From the NCBI GenBank assembly GCA_003290165.1, contig QNQO01000673.1, positions 372,001 through 436,000 of the forward strand: 64,000 nt of DNA, in the 5' to 3' direction. A program made the position numbers and the translations under genes. A model generated the notes under the pieces. That model searched no databases. It was not told the origin of the DNA and saw nothing but the letters and a program-made list of their open reading frames with translations. Within the stretch, counting starts at the first letter, position 1, and each line of letters opens with the position of its first letter. The DNA is from Berberis thunbergii (lineage: Eukaryota; Streptophyta; Magnoliopsida; Ranunculales; Berberidaceae). This document shows positions 36,301 to 48,300 of this stretch, one piece after another.

Positions 36301-36822
36301 ATATGATTTGTCCAACAGAAGTCATGTTTGTACAGTGGACTGGACTTTAGCACCTGTATGAGCTTAAAGCCATTCGCCCAATGGAAATTAGCTACTACCA
36401 TGATTCAGCATAACTTCTCTTTCTTCCTTTTTTATTTTTATTTTTTTCCCTTTTCCATTTTCTGATGAGTTCTGTGAAGCATACTTTGTGTATATGAGTT
36501 CTAAATGTTTGATATTCTATTATATTTATTAATTGAATTCGGGAAGAGCTTATGTTTCTAAGTTTATGTATATGGACAGGTGTTACTGCTGATGAGAAAC
36601 CTATCTATGAATTTGTCAAGCCCTGATTTTGAGGACCATGTAAGTGCCATAACTAGCTAATACTTGCTTCACTTTCAAGATTTTGTTTTTACATTCCAAG
36701 TTGTCTCCAATTTAAGGATTTTTTTGTCTTTGGATTTGATGCAGAGAAAGTTGCTTTCATCTTATGATGCGGAATCTGACAAAGCTAAGCCTTGTGCTGC
36801 AAACAACACGAGCGAGTCCTAA
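25950..36822 (+). CDS. RVE3: REVEILLE-type MYB-like transcription factor (LCL group, RVE3/RVE5-like)
   Basis: Coding exons: 25950-26224, 31370-31427, 32487-32610, 32754-32936, 33037-33162, 34280-34389, 36580-36639, 36745-36822. Phases agree and the product is 337 aa. A single MYB repeat begins near W78 ([14 protein letters not shown]), continues through [19 protein letters not shown] and ends with the diagnostic SHAQKYF at 114-120. A basic [14 protein letters not shown] follows. From about residue 256 comes the conserved C-terminal LCL domain ([16 protein letters not shown] through [16 protein letters not shown]). Members bind the evening element and activate afternoon- or evening-phased clock genes. 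RVE3 versus RVE5 is decided here by neighbours (AN and CBE1), not by sequence, so the symbol is tentative. Intron 1 is 5.1 kb and carries three hAT-type elements. Confidence 0.93.
26578..27296. mobile_element. hAT-like element, family A, copy 2
   Basis: Starts CAATGTTCTAAAAATCGG, ends TTTCTAGAACACTG, with the 8-bp duplication AGAGTAAT (26570-26577 and 27297-27304). GC-rich CCTAGGCGC-type arms near both ends flank an AT-rich middle. It is in opposite orientation to copy 3. Located in RVE intron 1. Confidence 0.9.
27390..27960. repeat. Diverged tandem duplication in RVE intron 1, unit 1
   Basis: From GATGCAAAGTTTGAG onwards this segment matches 28128-28524 and then 29947-30260. Shared words include AGAATCAAACACCCAAC, CCCATGCCT, AAGAAGCC and GCTTCATGC. 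The second unit is interrupted by two adjacent hAT elements. The sequence is non-coding and its origin is unknown. Confidence 0.8.
28128..28524. repeat. Diverged tandem duplication, unit 2 (first part)
   Basis: Homologous to 27390-27800 at moderate identity. Its continuation lies beyond the two hAT insertions, at 29947-30260, which matches about 27830-27970 (TGTAACYYGAYRAAGARTC and similar). Confidence 0.75.
28525..29110. mobile_element. hAT-like element, family A, copy 3 (complete)
   Basis: Perfect 17-bp terminal inverted repeats: CAGTGTTCTAAAAATCG and CGATTTTTAGAACACTG. The flanking 8-mers are GTATCACT (28517-28524) and GTATAACT (29111-29118), one mismatch. The interior has GC-rich GCCTAG-type arms and an A-rich stretch, and its right part matches 1-263. 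Confidence 0.9.
29119..29938. mobile_element. hAT-like element with TAGGGTTGGGC ends
   Basis: Begins TAGGGTTGGGC, ends GCCCAGCCCTA, flanked by GTATAACT (29111-29118) and GTATAACC (29939-29946). The subterminal GGTCC/CCGGT motifs resemble the TAGGGGTGGGCA family. It abuts copy 3 of family A with only the 8-bp target copy between them. Confidence 0.85.
30630..30970 (+). repeat. Dispersed repeat R, copy 3 (RVE intron 1)
   Basis: Shares AATTAGTAGTACAT, ACAACAATATTGA and GTAAATAAT with the AN intron 3 copy. Internally, about 70 bp around AAACATTAT...GTTATATTGTACAAGCATGTCC is repeated twice in tandem (30790-30910). Confidence 0.6.
32253..32390. repeat. ~68-bp tandem duplication in RVE intron 2
   Basis: TGTGGTTTCT...AAGCAGTAGCTGCAGT...GCTTAAAA...CCAATTCACT occurs twice with a few substitutions. 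Confidence 0.85.
33304..33348. repeat. (AT)n microsatellite
   Basis: About 22 perfect AT units in RVE intron 5. Confidence 0.95.
34960..35560. repeat. Unassigned repeat-like stretch in RVE intron 6
   Basis: Contains short duplications (CATTACAT.TCTCGCCGCTTTC at 34920-34970; AGTCAAACTTTAC and related words at 35360-35450) and GACTC/GTGTC words like the other dispersed repeats. No gene seen. Confidence 0.4.
36010..36291. mobile_element. Short element with hAT-like ends and an internal tRNA-like core
   Basis: The ends CAGGGCCAGCCCTGAGG and CCCGAGGTCTGGGCCTG are an imperfect inverted repeat. The flanking 8-mers are GTTGAAGT (36002-36009) and GTTGAACT (36292-36299). On the minus strand a box A-like TTGCTGAAGTGGTAAG (36133-36148) and a box B-like GGAGTTCAAATCCC (36093-36106) sit at tRNA-like spacing. 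A 32-bp duplication of the left flank precedes it (35950-36009). Confidence 0.65.
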
Positions 36823-37260
36823 ATAAGATGCATTCTAATCGGGGAGTGCAAATCCAAAAAGGTTATTTAAATCATGTTTTACAGTAATCTACGTGCTCTT
36901 TCAATCTTTCTTACTCCGACTTGTTACTTATCGATGCAGGCAATGACAGGCAGAGAGATCTGAATTGATGAACTTTTCGGCAACTGCTTTCACTATTCAA
37001 CATGGTTTATGCATGTATATATAGCTTCCTGGCTAGGGAGGTTAGCTGCAGATAGGTTTTTAAATAGTCTGTCATCGGTATAATCTCTTACTCAAAAGGA
37101 GTGGACATTGGTACCTCAACAACAGATTGTCCTGGGAGTTTTTTTTCTGTACAGGGTTGCTTGTTGGCATCTTTGGAGTTTTGAGTTGGTAATGTAATGA
37201 GGTTTTGTTGTGGTTTATTATTCAGGATTAATAATCAGGTATTTAGGTTGAACGATACGT
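36823..37260 (+). other. RVE 3' UTR with a probable intron
   Basis: A GT-AG pair at 36862-36939 (AAAAAG|GTTATT ... GATGCAG|GCAATG) looks like a 78-bp 3' UTR intron. The junction is only 39 nt after the stop, under the usual distance for nonsense-mediated decay. The transcript end is not fixed. Confidence 0.5.
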
Positions 37261-37706
37261 GTTTTTGGTATCTTGTTGTTGTACATAACGTATGTATAGT
37301 TACTTTTAACTTAGGTTAAAAGGGTCTAACTTGCTAATAAGCTGACAAGCTTAATGATCTTCCAGTTAGCTTAATGTTTATTGCAATTACTGTTACAATA
37401 ACTCCACAGTTTGTCATACGATTCTAGGGTAGGGTTGGGAAGCGTTGACGTTTGGCAAAAGTATTTGAATCTCGAGTTACGCCTGTAAGGTAGATATGAA
37501 TGCACAAGACAGTACATTTATGAATCTAACATCTATTGTAGGTATGAATGCACAAGACAGACATCTATTGTAGATATGAATGCACAAGACAGTTTAAAGC
37601 AAAAATACATGAGTTTTTATATATATATAACGATTTTAGAAGAAACAACAGCTTAGCTAATGATGTTAGTAAAACACACATTGTAAGTGATGATATTTTG
37701 ATTTAA

Positions 37707-38036
37707 GGGTGTGTTTGGTTGCATGGAATCCTATGTCATGGAAATTCATGAGGGGACCATTATATTTTAGGCTAAATTGATATATCCCCCCACATTTACC
37801 ATTTGACTACCATTTGATTTTGTGATCAATTGTGAGAATGGAAGTTTCATGAACATGGGAATCTCACTCCTTGGCCCCTCCAAGGCATGTGATTCTCATG
37901 TTCATGATACTTTCATTTCCTCCATTGATCACAAAACCAAATAGTGGATATGGAGTTATATATCAATTCAGCCTAAAATGTAAAGGTCCCCTCATGGATT
38001 TCCATGACATAGGATTTCATGCAACGAAACACACCC
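37707..38036. mobile_element. Foldback MITE of Tourist/Harbinger type
   Basis: Starts GGGTGTGTTTGGTTGCATGG and ends with its near-complement, flanked by TAA on both sides (37704-37706 and 38037-38039). TAA target duplication and a GGGTGTGTTTGG end are typical of PIF/Harbinger MITEs. The two halves are complementary over about 150 bp each, so a transcript would form a long hairpin. Confidence 0.9.
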
Positions 38037-38039
38037 TAA

Positions 38040-39311
38040 GTTTATGAAATATGTTGGAATTTATATAAAAATTCTCTTTCAAAATGTCTATTTTTCTTTT
38101 TAAGATATTAATAATTTATCTGATAGATATGACGACAAATCCTTAATATAGGATATATTCTCATTTTTATCTTATATATTTAAATTATCTTTGATTTCAG
38201 ACTAACAATTTTTTTTCAAAGTTTCTTCGATTTATCAACTCAAGGTAAATATATCTTCGACATATATCATTTTTCCATGACCGATATATCTCCCCAATAA
38301 AGATATTTTGAACCATGATTCAAAGAGCTAGAGGATAATTTCTTGAATGATTCCGTGTAGCAAGGTTATCGTTTTATCACTCCCATGAAACCTTTCCATT
38401 CCCTTTGTTCTCTACGTGAACAACCTGCCCTTGGTCGCATGTCAAAAACATTCATTAGAAGGTAGTGAAAAGGGAAAATGAAAATGACGATGACTGTTCC
38501 TTCAAGTTTTGATTGTACAATTGTTTCTTTGAGTTTCCATTGTAAAATAGGATGGTTTATTTCATCTCTTCCCCCTTTCTCCTCTCCATGACTAAACGTT
38601 TTCTTCTCAACCCAAAGGGGACTTATATCACCAGACCTTTACTGCCTTTTGTCTCAGGTCGAGGTAAAGAGATTGTCTGGTGAAGAAATGGAGTGGAAAT
38701 ATATAGAAATGTATGAAGTCCCTCGCTTCATATCCATGGTTGAATGGTTAAAGCGGCTAGCTCACAACTGACAAATTCGTGGAAGGACAGACTTGAGCAC
38801 ATACGGAAACACAAGATTGACATAACCACATGGAAACAATTCCAAATCCTGATAGGTGGAGGATTTAATTCCTGGGTTCAATAGGACTGCAACTGTTAGA
38901 AGTGCAAAACCAATCACACTTGGTGTCTCCAACTATCAGCAGTTGACGCTGTTTCTGATGACAACTTGATTCATTTTCATAACATTCCAATGCAGCCTGC
39001 AATTGTTTTCCTTGTGCGCACCAACTAAGGGCTTGTTAACCGACATTAGCTTGTAAAACTAGTTTCTAATAAAATTTAGCCAAAAACCTGTCAGCATCAT
39101 ACCCAAGCTAACTGGCTGTGAACTATACCTGGAGCTCATTTAAGCTTTGGCCAATGGAATAGAAAGCAAAATAAATCTGAACTGCAATTTGAAAGCAAAA
39201 TCCATATGGTACATCAAGAAAATAATATCCCATAACAAGGTGACAAGTGAACAGGGACCCCACATCCACACAAGGAAATGAGATCCCTCTGAAGGATCAT
39301 CTACAACCATA
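38040..39311 (-). other. Intergenic region and 3' UTR of CBE1
   Basis: No gene recognised between the MITE and CBE1. The last few hundred bases before 39312 are the probable 3' UTR of CBE1. RVE and CBE1 converge here, tail to tail. Confidence 0.5.
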
Positions 39312-42300
39312 TTATCTGTATCTGAAACCCATGTCAATCCCATGACTATTATTCCCTAAACCATGTGCACCACCGGATACAGGGGGTGGCATCTGTTTCA
39401 AGTTTGCCCTCAGTTCCATCTCGATCAACTTCTCCAAAGCTTCTGGATGATTGCCTCCTGGACCACCTGGACCTGAAAACAGACCAAATTAATATGAAGA
39501 GACCAGTCGAAAATTTTGAACCAAAATCATGTATGCACTGTAAAATTATAGCAGGGCTGCATCATGACATGAATCAATTCAAGAAAAAAGTAATAAGCTG
39601 AGTTACCTTGCATAGGTATTTCATGGCCACCATAGTTAGGTTGCCTATGACCAAAAGGAAAACCTTGCATTGGGTTCATCTCTGGTACATAACCACCCAT
39701 GTGATTGATGGGATAGGGTGGCATAGGTGGACCTCTAGGCAGTCCCTGTGGTACGTGAGATGGTAGGAGATTGCCTTGCATGTGCATCTGCTGTAAATAG
39801 AATGCTGAGGAGATTCAAACCTTGCTGGCCTGCCAGGGCCAGCTTGAAAAGAAGGGGTACGGAACATATTAGGAGGGAAATGATGGTGAGGAACCACTTC
39901 ATGGTGGTCTGGACCCATAAATTTCATTTGCGGGTGCATTTGAGAGTTGTGACAATCTACTGGCAGAAACATAGGTCTCCCATGGTTCATCTGCTGATGA
40001 GTAAACTGAGATGGCCTATTATGTAAATTCTGGAATGGATTATCGGGCTCCAAGGAATCATAAGGACCACGACGAAAGGGAGGACCATCCAGACCTGGTA
40101 ACATGGATCTTTCTCTTTTGATTACTGCATTTAGAGCTGCAAGTTTATCAATAATGTCAATATCAACTGGCATACTTGAGGAAGATAGCAACTCATCCTT
40201 AGTTGCATGCCCAACAGGTAGAGCCATGGCATTTCGGGAAGGTGCAAGCAAGCTCTCCTCTTCAGGCAGTTGAATCTCAAATTGTTCATTCGCCCTGTAT
40301 TTGGTGGTGCCACCAATCGTATTCAGGTCAGGCTCCAATTTACCTTGAGAAGTATCATAGCCCAACCAATTCTCCTCCATCTTATTGGATTTTGTTTGAG
40401 GTGCACGATGTAAAGTGTGCAGACCTTTCTCAATCATGTTCTCAGAAGTAGGAGGAAAGAAACCATCATCTGCACTTGGAAATGAAAAGTTTTGAGCATC
40501 AACATCAGATCCTGTGGGCCCCCCAACAGAGCTTCTTTGAGCTGAAACTGGTGCTTGAGCAGAGTGCAACTCATTCATGAAGGAAGATCCAAAGAGCGTT
40601 TCAAGGGTAAGATTTCCTCCAGGGTTGATACCCTTTCCAGCATTCACCTTACTTGAATTGTCGGGAAGACAGTTAACCACTCCTGCTTCGTAAACGTGAC
40701 AATTTTCAGAGGCTCCCAAGTCGGGGGATGGGGCAATATCTTTTGAACAACTTTCCTTCTTTAACAAAGAAAGAATGTGTAGGGTTGCATGATTATCAAC
40801 TTCAACTTTTGCATGCTCGACTTTAGCATCAGATGATCTCCATGGTTGCTCAAAATGTTGCACATTTGAATCATTTTCACTTATTTCTGATAACATAGAT
40901 TGCTCCAGGTCTTCACATGTAAGCACTCCCATGGAAGCGTCTGGAGTACGGTACGGAGGCTCGCCTGTTACACCTGTGGTGGAGACTGTAATAGGTGTAA
41001 TAAACTTGTCCAAATTTTTATTGCCCTTGATAGGAATTCTTGAAGTATTCTTGTCAGAAACACTAGAGGTCTGGGAGCCACCTTTCTCACCACCAACAAT
41101 CAATGACAGCAAGTCCATTGGTTTTCCAGATGACAGATCATCTGTTGGTTTCTTTTCTGCACCAAGGACTTGATATGTAACAGTTCCATTATAAATTCTA
41201 AATGTTCAAGGATACTAATAAATTGATGGAAACATACCTTCTTCAAGAAACCAATGATTGAACTTGGAGGACTGGAAAGATGTGCGACTTCCTGCTTCAA
41301 CTTTGACATCACCGTCCTGCTGACACAGTAGATAATCAATGATGTTAACCTTGAAATCAATGTGCCATAATATTATTAGGTTTCCTACTATGCAAATTGA
41401 GCAGGAGACTGCAATATTTGGAAGGTGATTCCTTAGATGAACTGGAGTTAACGAGTCAGTGCATCTCTCGAAACTGTATGTTAAATTAGTAATTACTTGA
41501 AAGGATTCAAAGCATCGGATAAATTAAACAAAAAGTAACAGTCATCTAGGCCATCTGTTAAAAGTGGTAATACACGTGTACCATAATAATCACTAATCAT
41601 GACTTTCTTCAACTTACACAGGTTGATAAGTTCCCTAACCATATCTGACTATACTTTTCACTATTTTATCAAAGGACATCTCCGATCTACTCCTCTTTGG
41701 AACCTTGAACATAGAAATCAGTATGTACATATTCATCATAAACTAATGCATCAGTCTGGGCTTTGTATCGGCAACGATTTCCAAGCTCTTAGCTCTATAA
41801 AATCCAATTAAGAAATTTTGGCTAGTATTGATTCCGTGGTGGTGTGGAGGAAGGGAATGAGCATGAACCAGTCACCCAGTATAGATGTCTTGGCTAGACA
41901 TCGAGTGTCCATCGACGAGGTATTAAGTGTAATTTTGAGCATGAAACGAGGGTCAACTCTTGGTTTATTTGACTTGGCTCAAGGGGGTGTAATCATTTCT
42001 AGCACTTTTTGATGCCATATGGGTCTTTCATAGCTCCTTCATAGAGGTGCTGACAAGTTGGTAGTCATTAGCCTTTCATGGAGAAAGGGCAGAGTTCTTA
42101 TGCCATACACCATTTTTGGAGTATTTGGTTGGAAAGAGATAAATAGATAATAGAATTAGAATCTTCCAAAGGAAATCGATGCTTGGAGGTTGATATTGGA
42201 TGTCTAGAGTCTATTGTTAAATTAATTATGATGGAGGAAGGGGAGGCAAGAGAGACGACAATGCAACCAAAAGATTTTTGAAACTTTTTCCAATTTTCCA

Positions 42301-45300
42301 ATGACATTGTCCCTCCCACTCTTACTCTTTCTTTCATAAGCATCTTGTTTTTATTTTTTGAGAACGGGTAAATATCGCTAACTTCTAACTATAATCTCTC
42401 TTTTCTTTTGTTTGCCAAGTTAACTTGAATTTAATGAATTGAAGGTGACAGTAATATAATCAGATAAGGTAGATTTCATCATCTAATATGATAATGTTTT
42501 AGCTTATTTTATGCTGCTAAATTTTTTTTTCCTTTTCACCAAATATACTTTAATGATTTGCAAATTCCAAAAATACTTCTTGTTTGGCTTAGGCATTTTA
42601 CTTTAATGAAAGAATGAAAGTGTAGGAAGACTGTCGGCACTATATGTAACATAAATTTTTTAGCCAAAATAAGGAAGATGGAGAATTTTTTTATCCAGAA
42701 TGCCTACCTCAATGAAAATAGGGCTTCCACTTTTTACTGTTGAAGCCTTGCCAAACAGCTTGTCCAGGATTGATGTTGAATGCTCCGGACCAATTGTACC
42801 AATAACATCATGTCCCCGCACTTTCTGAGAGTCAAAATTGGTGATCTCTTCCGATGACTGAAGTATCAATTTTTCATTCACATCACTAAGGGGGATAGGA
42901 TTGGTTTTGATCTCATACTGTGTCTCACTAGATTCTGCACGCGAGTCTAGTTTTTTGTCTGCTTGTTGATCTGAAATTTCATTTACTGCCGGATCACCTT
43001 CAACTTGGAAGTTGTTACCGTCAAGTCCAACAGCTCCAGCCTGCAGTAACCAAAGCACCAGGACAATCAACAAAATGAAGAAATACATATATGTAGGGAT
43101 ACCAACCAGGTATTTAGAGCAGAACTGTTTTTTTTTTTTTTTTCCTTTTTCAAGACTCACACCTCCTAAAATACACAAGTGGGACTTATCAAATGCTAAA
43201 CTGAAAACCACAATTAAAAGATAATGTCATTAACAGATAACTAATTGTGAACATGGCTGATGATTCTCACTTAGATTCTTGTACAGAACCAATGGATGGG
43301 TTTAGTTAAATGTTTTGTGGAAGAGCCAAACATGGTTAGCAAGGAAATTTCATGAGTGGTAATTAGAGACAAATTGAAGAATTGTTGATGTAATGTCAGG
43401 CCTAATGGTTATCCAATGGCATATTTTAAAAATGTTTGAATTTTGTGGGAGGAGAGTTATAGAGTGGTTAAGAAGTTCCACCAAACTTGTGTTGTTTGCT
43501 GGAAGCTCAACAAATCCTTTATGATTTTTTTTATCAACAAATCAAGAAGTTTTAAATTTCATTGTAGTAAAATAAAGCTACCAGACCAAAAAGTATACAT
43601 CAAATATCAAGGGGATGTTTACGATTTTTATAGCAAAAATGAATCGAGGAGATGTTTACTTGGCAGCAAGTATATTATAAGATTATAAACAAAGAACCTT
43701 ATATAAAATGACCCTTTATGTGGAGGATAGACAGATACTTGATGCTTGATTAAAGACACTACATCTACTAGCCTCATCAATATTGATTGCAATTATAAGA
43801 TTATAACCACTAACACACTACCATCATTATTATTAGTTGCAATTATAAGATTTTAAATACTGTGTATAAAGAGCATAAATCGGAGTTTCAAGGAACCTTA
43901 CCAGAAATAATAAAACGATTGTGTGAAGAAAGTGATGTGGATCCAAAGTTAGGGATGAAAGGAGTGAACTGATATGAAAGATCGATTTGCAGAATGCTTA
44001 TGAGTTAATAACACATCAATGGGATTTCTATCTCTATATGTTGATTAGAGTAGGCTCTCAATTAGTTGAATGGGTATGCAAGCAAGCATATACATGATGA
44101 ATTTCTCACTGTTGATAAATGTAGTTCCCTGTAGAAGAACTGGCATGCGTACAACAAGACCATCATTTGTTTTGTTTTGTTTTTTCAGTTTTGTTATGGT
44201 GTAACCTTTTAGCAGGTTGGTGCTTAAGGCCAAGTACCATTCTGGGTTCCAAAGCTAGTGAAGATGGACATATTGTTTCACGCTTACAATTTACAGAAAC
44301 ACAATGTTCTTCATTGAAAGATCGACGTTTGAGAACCTGACAAGCCAACAGAGATCTGTGGCAGGTAGTATCAGTCCAGGGTTCGAAACCCTGCCATAGG
44401 CATTTTTAAATGAAACTGACCAAACCAAACCGCTTGTTTCGGTTCAGTTTTAATTTAATTCAGTTTGGTTCAAAATATTAGAAACCGAATTATTTTGGTT
44501 CGGTTTTCGCTTTTAACCTTTCGAAAATCGTTTCTATTTTTCCTACATGTACAGGGGGTAGCTTTTGTCATAGTTGATAAAAATACTGTCTTTTCAAAAA
44601 GGCATGTACTGGTGTAACTTTTGTTCAAATCAAAACTCAAACAATAACAATGAATTAAAGTTTGCTTAGAAAGGAGAAGAGTGAGACTTATCTCTGACTC
44701 AATCAACGAATAAATATTACTATAAAATGCATAAAGAAATGATGATCATTCTACTTGAGGCCCTAGTACCCGAGGGGAAAAAATCATGATAACGTTGTCG
44801 TACAAAAAAACATTTTATTCAATGTTTAATCTCCTTGTTCTCTCTTATTACATACTGCACAGAAATAAATCTCTATTTTACTATTTTGATTTCGTTGCAA
44901 AGTTCTATAGCTGATGGGTTGCGACAAATTTTCATATTCGAGAAGAAAATTTTCATTATGTACTCCAGGGAAAGTTATGTTCCAGGGTCTCTAACTCTCG
45001 GTTCTCACTAGCTTCTTTCAATGAGAAGTTTAAGGTAGAAACGATTTATATTTTGACATATTTCTTCCCTCAATTAGAGTTATACTAGATATTTTCCTTC
45101 TTCCCACCCCTTTTTTGTTGCTGAATCACAGTCTAGTAAAGCAAATCTCGAAAGTTTGACAAAATTTTGTTCAAAACCAAAAAACCGATGAAACTGAACA
45201 GTCAAACTGGTGTAGTTGGGTTTAGTTTCAAGTTGCTCAATTCGGTTACGGATGTGGAAAATTGAAAATCGACTGAATCCAATTCAGTTTCCGGTCCGAA

Positions 45301-48300
45301 TCTAATCAAAATCCTGCTCACCTTTAAAATTATTAAAAAAAGGAGGTGGAGAACCTAAAACTAATCATGGGTCTCCACATTGCATAGTTTTGAAGATGAA
45401 CTTTTTCAGAGAGCTTGATATATCAAGTGCGTAATTGTTGTTCAGGATTGCAGAGTAGCCGACTTAACTCATCTCTATCTAGAATTTCCATTTTGTGGAG
45501 AGAGAGGGGGGGAACGGCTCAAAAGATCTTTGAAACATGGTAGACATTTGAAGAGTACCTTTTTCTCTAAAGGGAACCAGATTAATCTCCATTTGGTATA
45601 CTTGTGCTGCACATTTTTGTTTCAAGGGGGATCAGCAGCTACAAGATTTGTAAAAAAAAATTTATCACATTTGTTTATTCAATCGCTTTTTAAAAGGTAA
45701 TATTTCATTGATATATAAAAGATTACAATGACGCCAAAGATGTTGGCTTGGGACGCAATTCCTATGCTGCAATTTGGTGTCTTTGGAGAGAAAGAAATGG
45801 TTGGGTGTTCAAGGGGAAATCTAGAAATTTTAAGATGATTTGCAATGACATTTAAATAATGGTGCATTTGGGGCAGAAACTGGGGAATTATATGGTAGCT
45901 TATTCTCTAACTAGGTCGGTTTGTTATAGCTCCATGGGGAAGTTAGCTCTCTTGTGCTTTCTTCTTTTTCTTTTCCCTTGTTCCTGTTTCCTTCGAGCTT
46001 CTCACTCGATTTGAATGCATTGGTGTTTGTTGAAAAAATAAGTCACATAAATCAAGCAAGCCCTGCCCTCCCCCCAAAGTACTCACTTGCATCCAGCTCA
46101 ACCTGTCCCTGCTGAATGCAAGTGGACATTGTATCCAGCAGGTATGATTGTAATCCACTGGGATACTTTTCTTTCGCCAATAGGCCAGTTGAACATTGAA
46201 TTTCCTTGCTGTCAAACTCAAACTTTAGATCCCCTTAAATTATTCGACCAGAGGATAAGTAAAAATTTCATATCAAATTTTCCCTTGTTAACTTAATTAC
46301 TTTGGGTGTGGGGGGTGTTGGGGTACAAAATAAACAGATGTTAAAAATATGGTGGATAAAATCAAATCGTAGATACTAAAAGGATTATATGTTTACCATT
46401 TGAGCAAAAGAAATGTAATCTACTGAAAATTACCTCAAATGCTGGATGAGTAGAGGATTTTGTTCCACAGCTCTTCTCCAGAACAGTACTGGTAAAACCT
46501 GGAGGTACAAGCGGCCTGGGTGCATGAGCTTGTGTAGGAAATGAACACTTTGCAGAATCATCCTGTGAAATTGATGTTGTCACATCCTCTGATCCATTGG
46601 GTTTGTTTCGAAGCAGTGCAGTCATATCGGGATCGGTGCTTTCTTTTTGTTCGTCTGGGAACTGTTTTTGCTTCTCATGAAGTGCTTTTTGTTCCTTCCG
46701 GAACTGCTCAAAGGAAGCTGTATGGCAAATACGTAACATGTGTGCCCAATTCATTGAAACCAGTTAGTGGCTTGGACCGAATGACAGAAAATGAATATAC
46801 TACAGCAAAAGCGTTACAGAACTATAGTGTTAAGTCAACACAATTAAGACGAAGGCAACCTGAAATGTTTACCTCTTCTCTTTCTTTCTTCTTCCGCTCT
46901 ATCCTCACTTGAAATTTCAGAACCACCAAAAGTTTCATCATTTATCGAGTCAGTCATCTCTCTCCGCGAGTGAGGTACTGCCTGGAAACATGTAAAAAGT
47001 AGTATTACCTCAAAAGCATACATCTGATTATGGCTAATTGAATATAAATTTGAAAAGGTGACATATATCTGTTTATAAGAATACATGTGAAGATGTATAG
47101 GAAGATGCATTCTCTACGGTATGCAATAAGGAGGAGATCATAAGAAGAATATGTAAAGAATGTTGAAGATAGGATGACACAAGTGCGCCTATCACTTTCA
47201 GTTAAATGATTGTTTGCAAAAAAAAAAAAAATTTAACTTGAGGCTTTAAACCTCAATTATGCCTTGAGACTAGCCTCGCCCCTTCAAAGACCCAAACCCC
47301 TCAATTCCCGATTTTTTTTATCAGAAAAACATTGAGTTAGGAAGAACTATAAAATGTATAATTAAAAAGATAACTGTAGAATAGAAATTTAAATTTTATT
47401 AAAAAATAAAATAATAATAATAATAATAATAAATAAATAAATAACATCTCCTTTCTCTTGAAGCCTTCTAAAGTATTACAATTGCATTGAAAAACGGACA
47501 CACTACAGTTTACCTTCATGATGTAAGATGCTTTAGAGCCTAGCTCCTTTTATAGTTTTCTTGTGTCTAACAATGAAGCAAATGAAGAATCTTGAACGGA
47601 AGGAAGGAATTTGTTAGAAACATTTTGTTTACCCTTTTACAGGTAATCTACACGCACTTAATGTCAAAAGGGAATAGTTAGAAGAAGTTGTGCACTAGTG
47701 CTATAACCAGTCCCTTGCTCCATATTGTTATTCAGCTTTTTTTTTCCACTTAACAATGAGATCAAGCATGCTTATTTCTTCTTCCCCGTCATCCTGGTAA
47801 TTTTGGCGCGATACAAATTGTTCCTTGCCTTGAAGATTCTTCACCTTCCGCATCCCAACGTGTTAATACAAGTACTATTTCTCAAGAAACTTTCCCCATC
47901 TTTAAGATTGGTTTAGATCATTACATGATTAAAACTTCTATAAGATCATGCTTAAATGCATTAGCAAAAGCTCTACCATTTGCTCACTTTTTGTAACGGA
48001 AGTAGAACTTAGGTTGTCAATGATCAAATCATATTTCTTTAAACAGTAAAACGAAATCATACTTTTCATCAATGTAGTCACGCGTTGAGGACACCATCCC
48101 CCACCCCTCAAATTAAAAATAAAAATAAAAAGTTTAAAGACAGACATGGATAACAAATATAAACAAATAAATGATCAGGATATATACAATGAATTGCAAA
48201 ATTATTTTAAAAAAATCAACTCATAATGTTATATTAGGGATAATTAGACATGCCATTGACTGTATAATCATATAAAAATTCAAATAAAACGCATTTGACA

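Noticed and set aside
38730..38795. tRNA-like string (TCCATGGTTGAATGGTTAAAG and onwards) resembling plastid or mitochondrial tRNA sequence
   Set aside because: The first 23 bases look like an organelle tRNA D-arm, but the anticodon part is only weakly similar and no T-arm or acceptor stem follows. Too incomplete to call a tRNA or an organelle insertion.
44379..44391. Box B-like GGGTTCGAAACCC
   Set aside because: No box A at the right distance, no A tail and no flanking duplication, so neither a tRNA nor a SINE can be supported.
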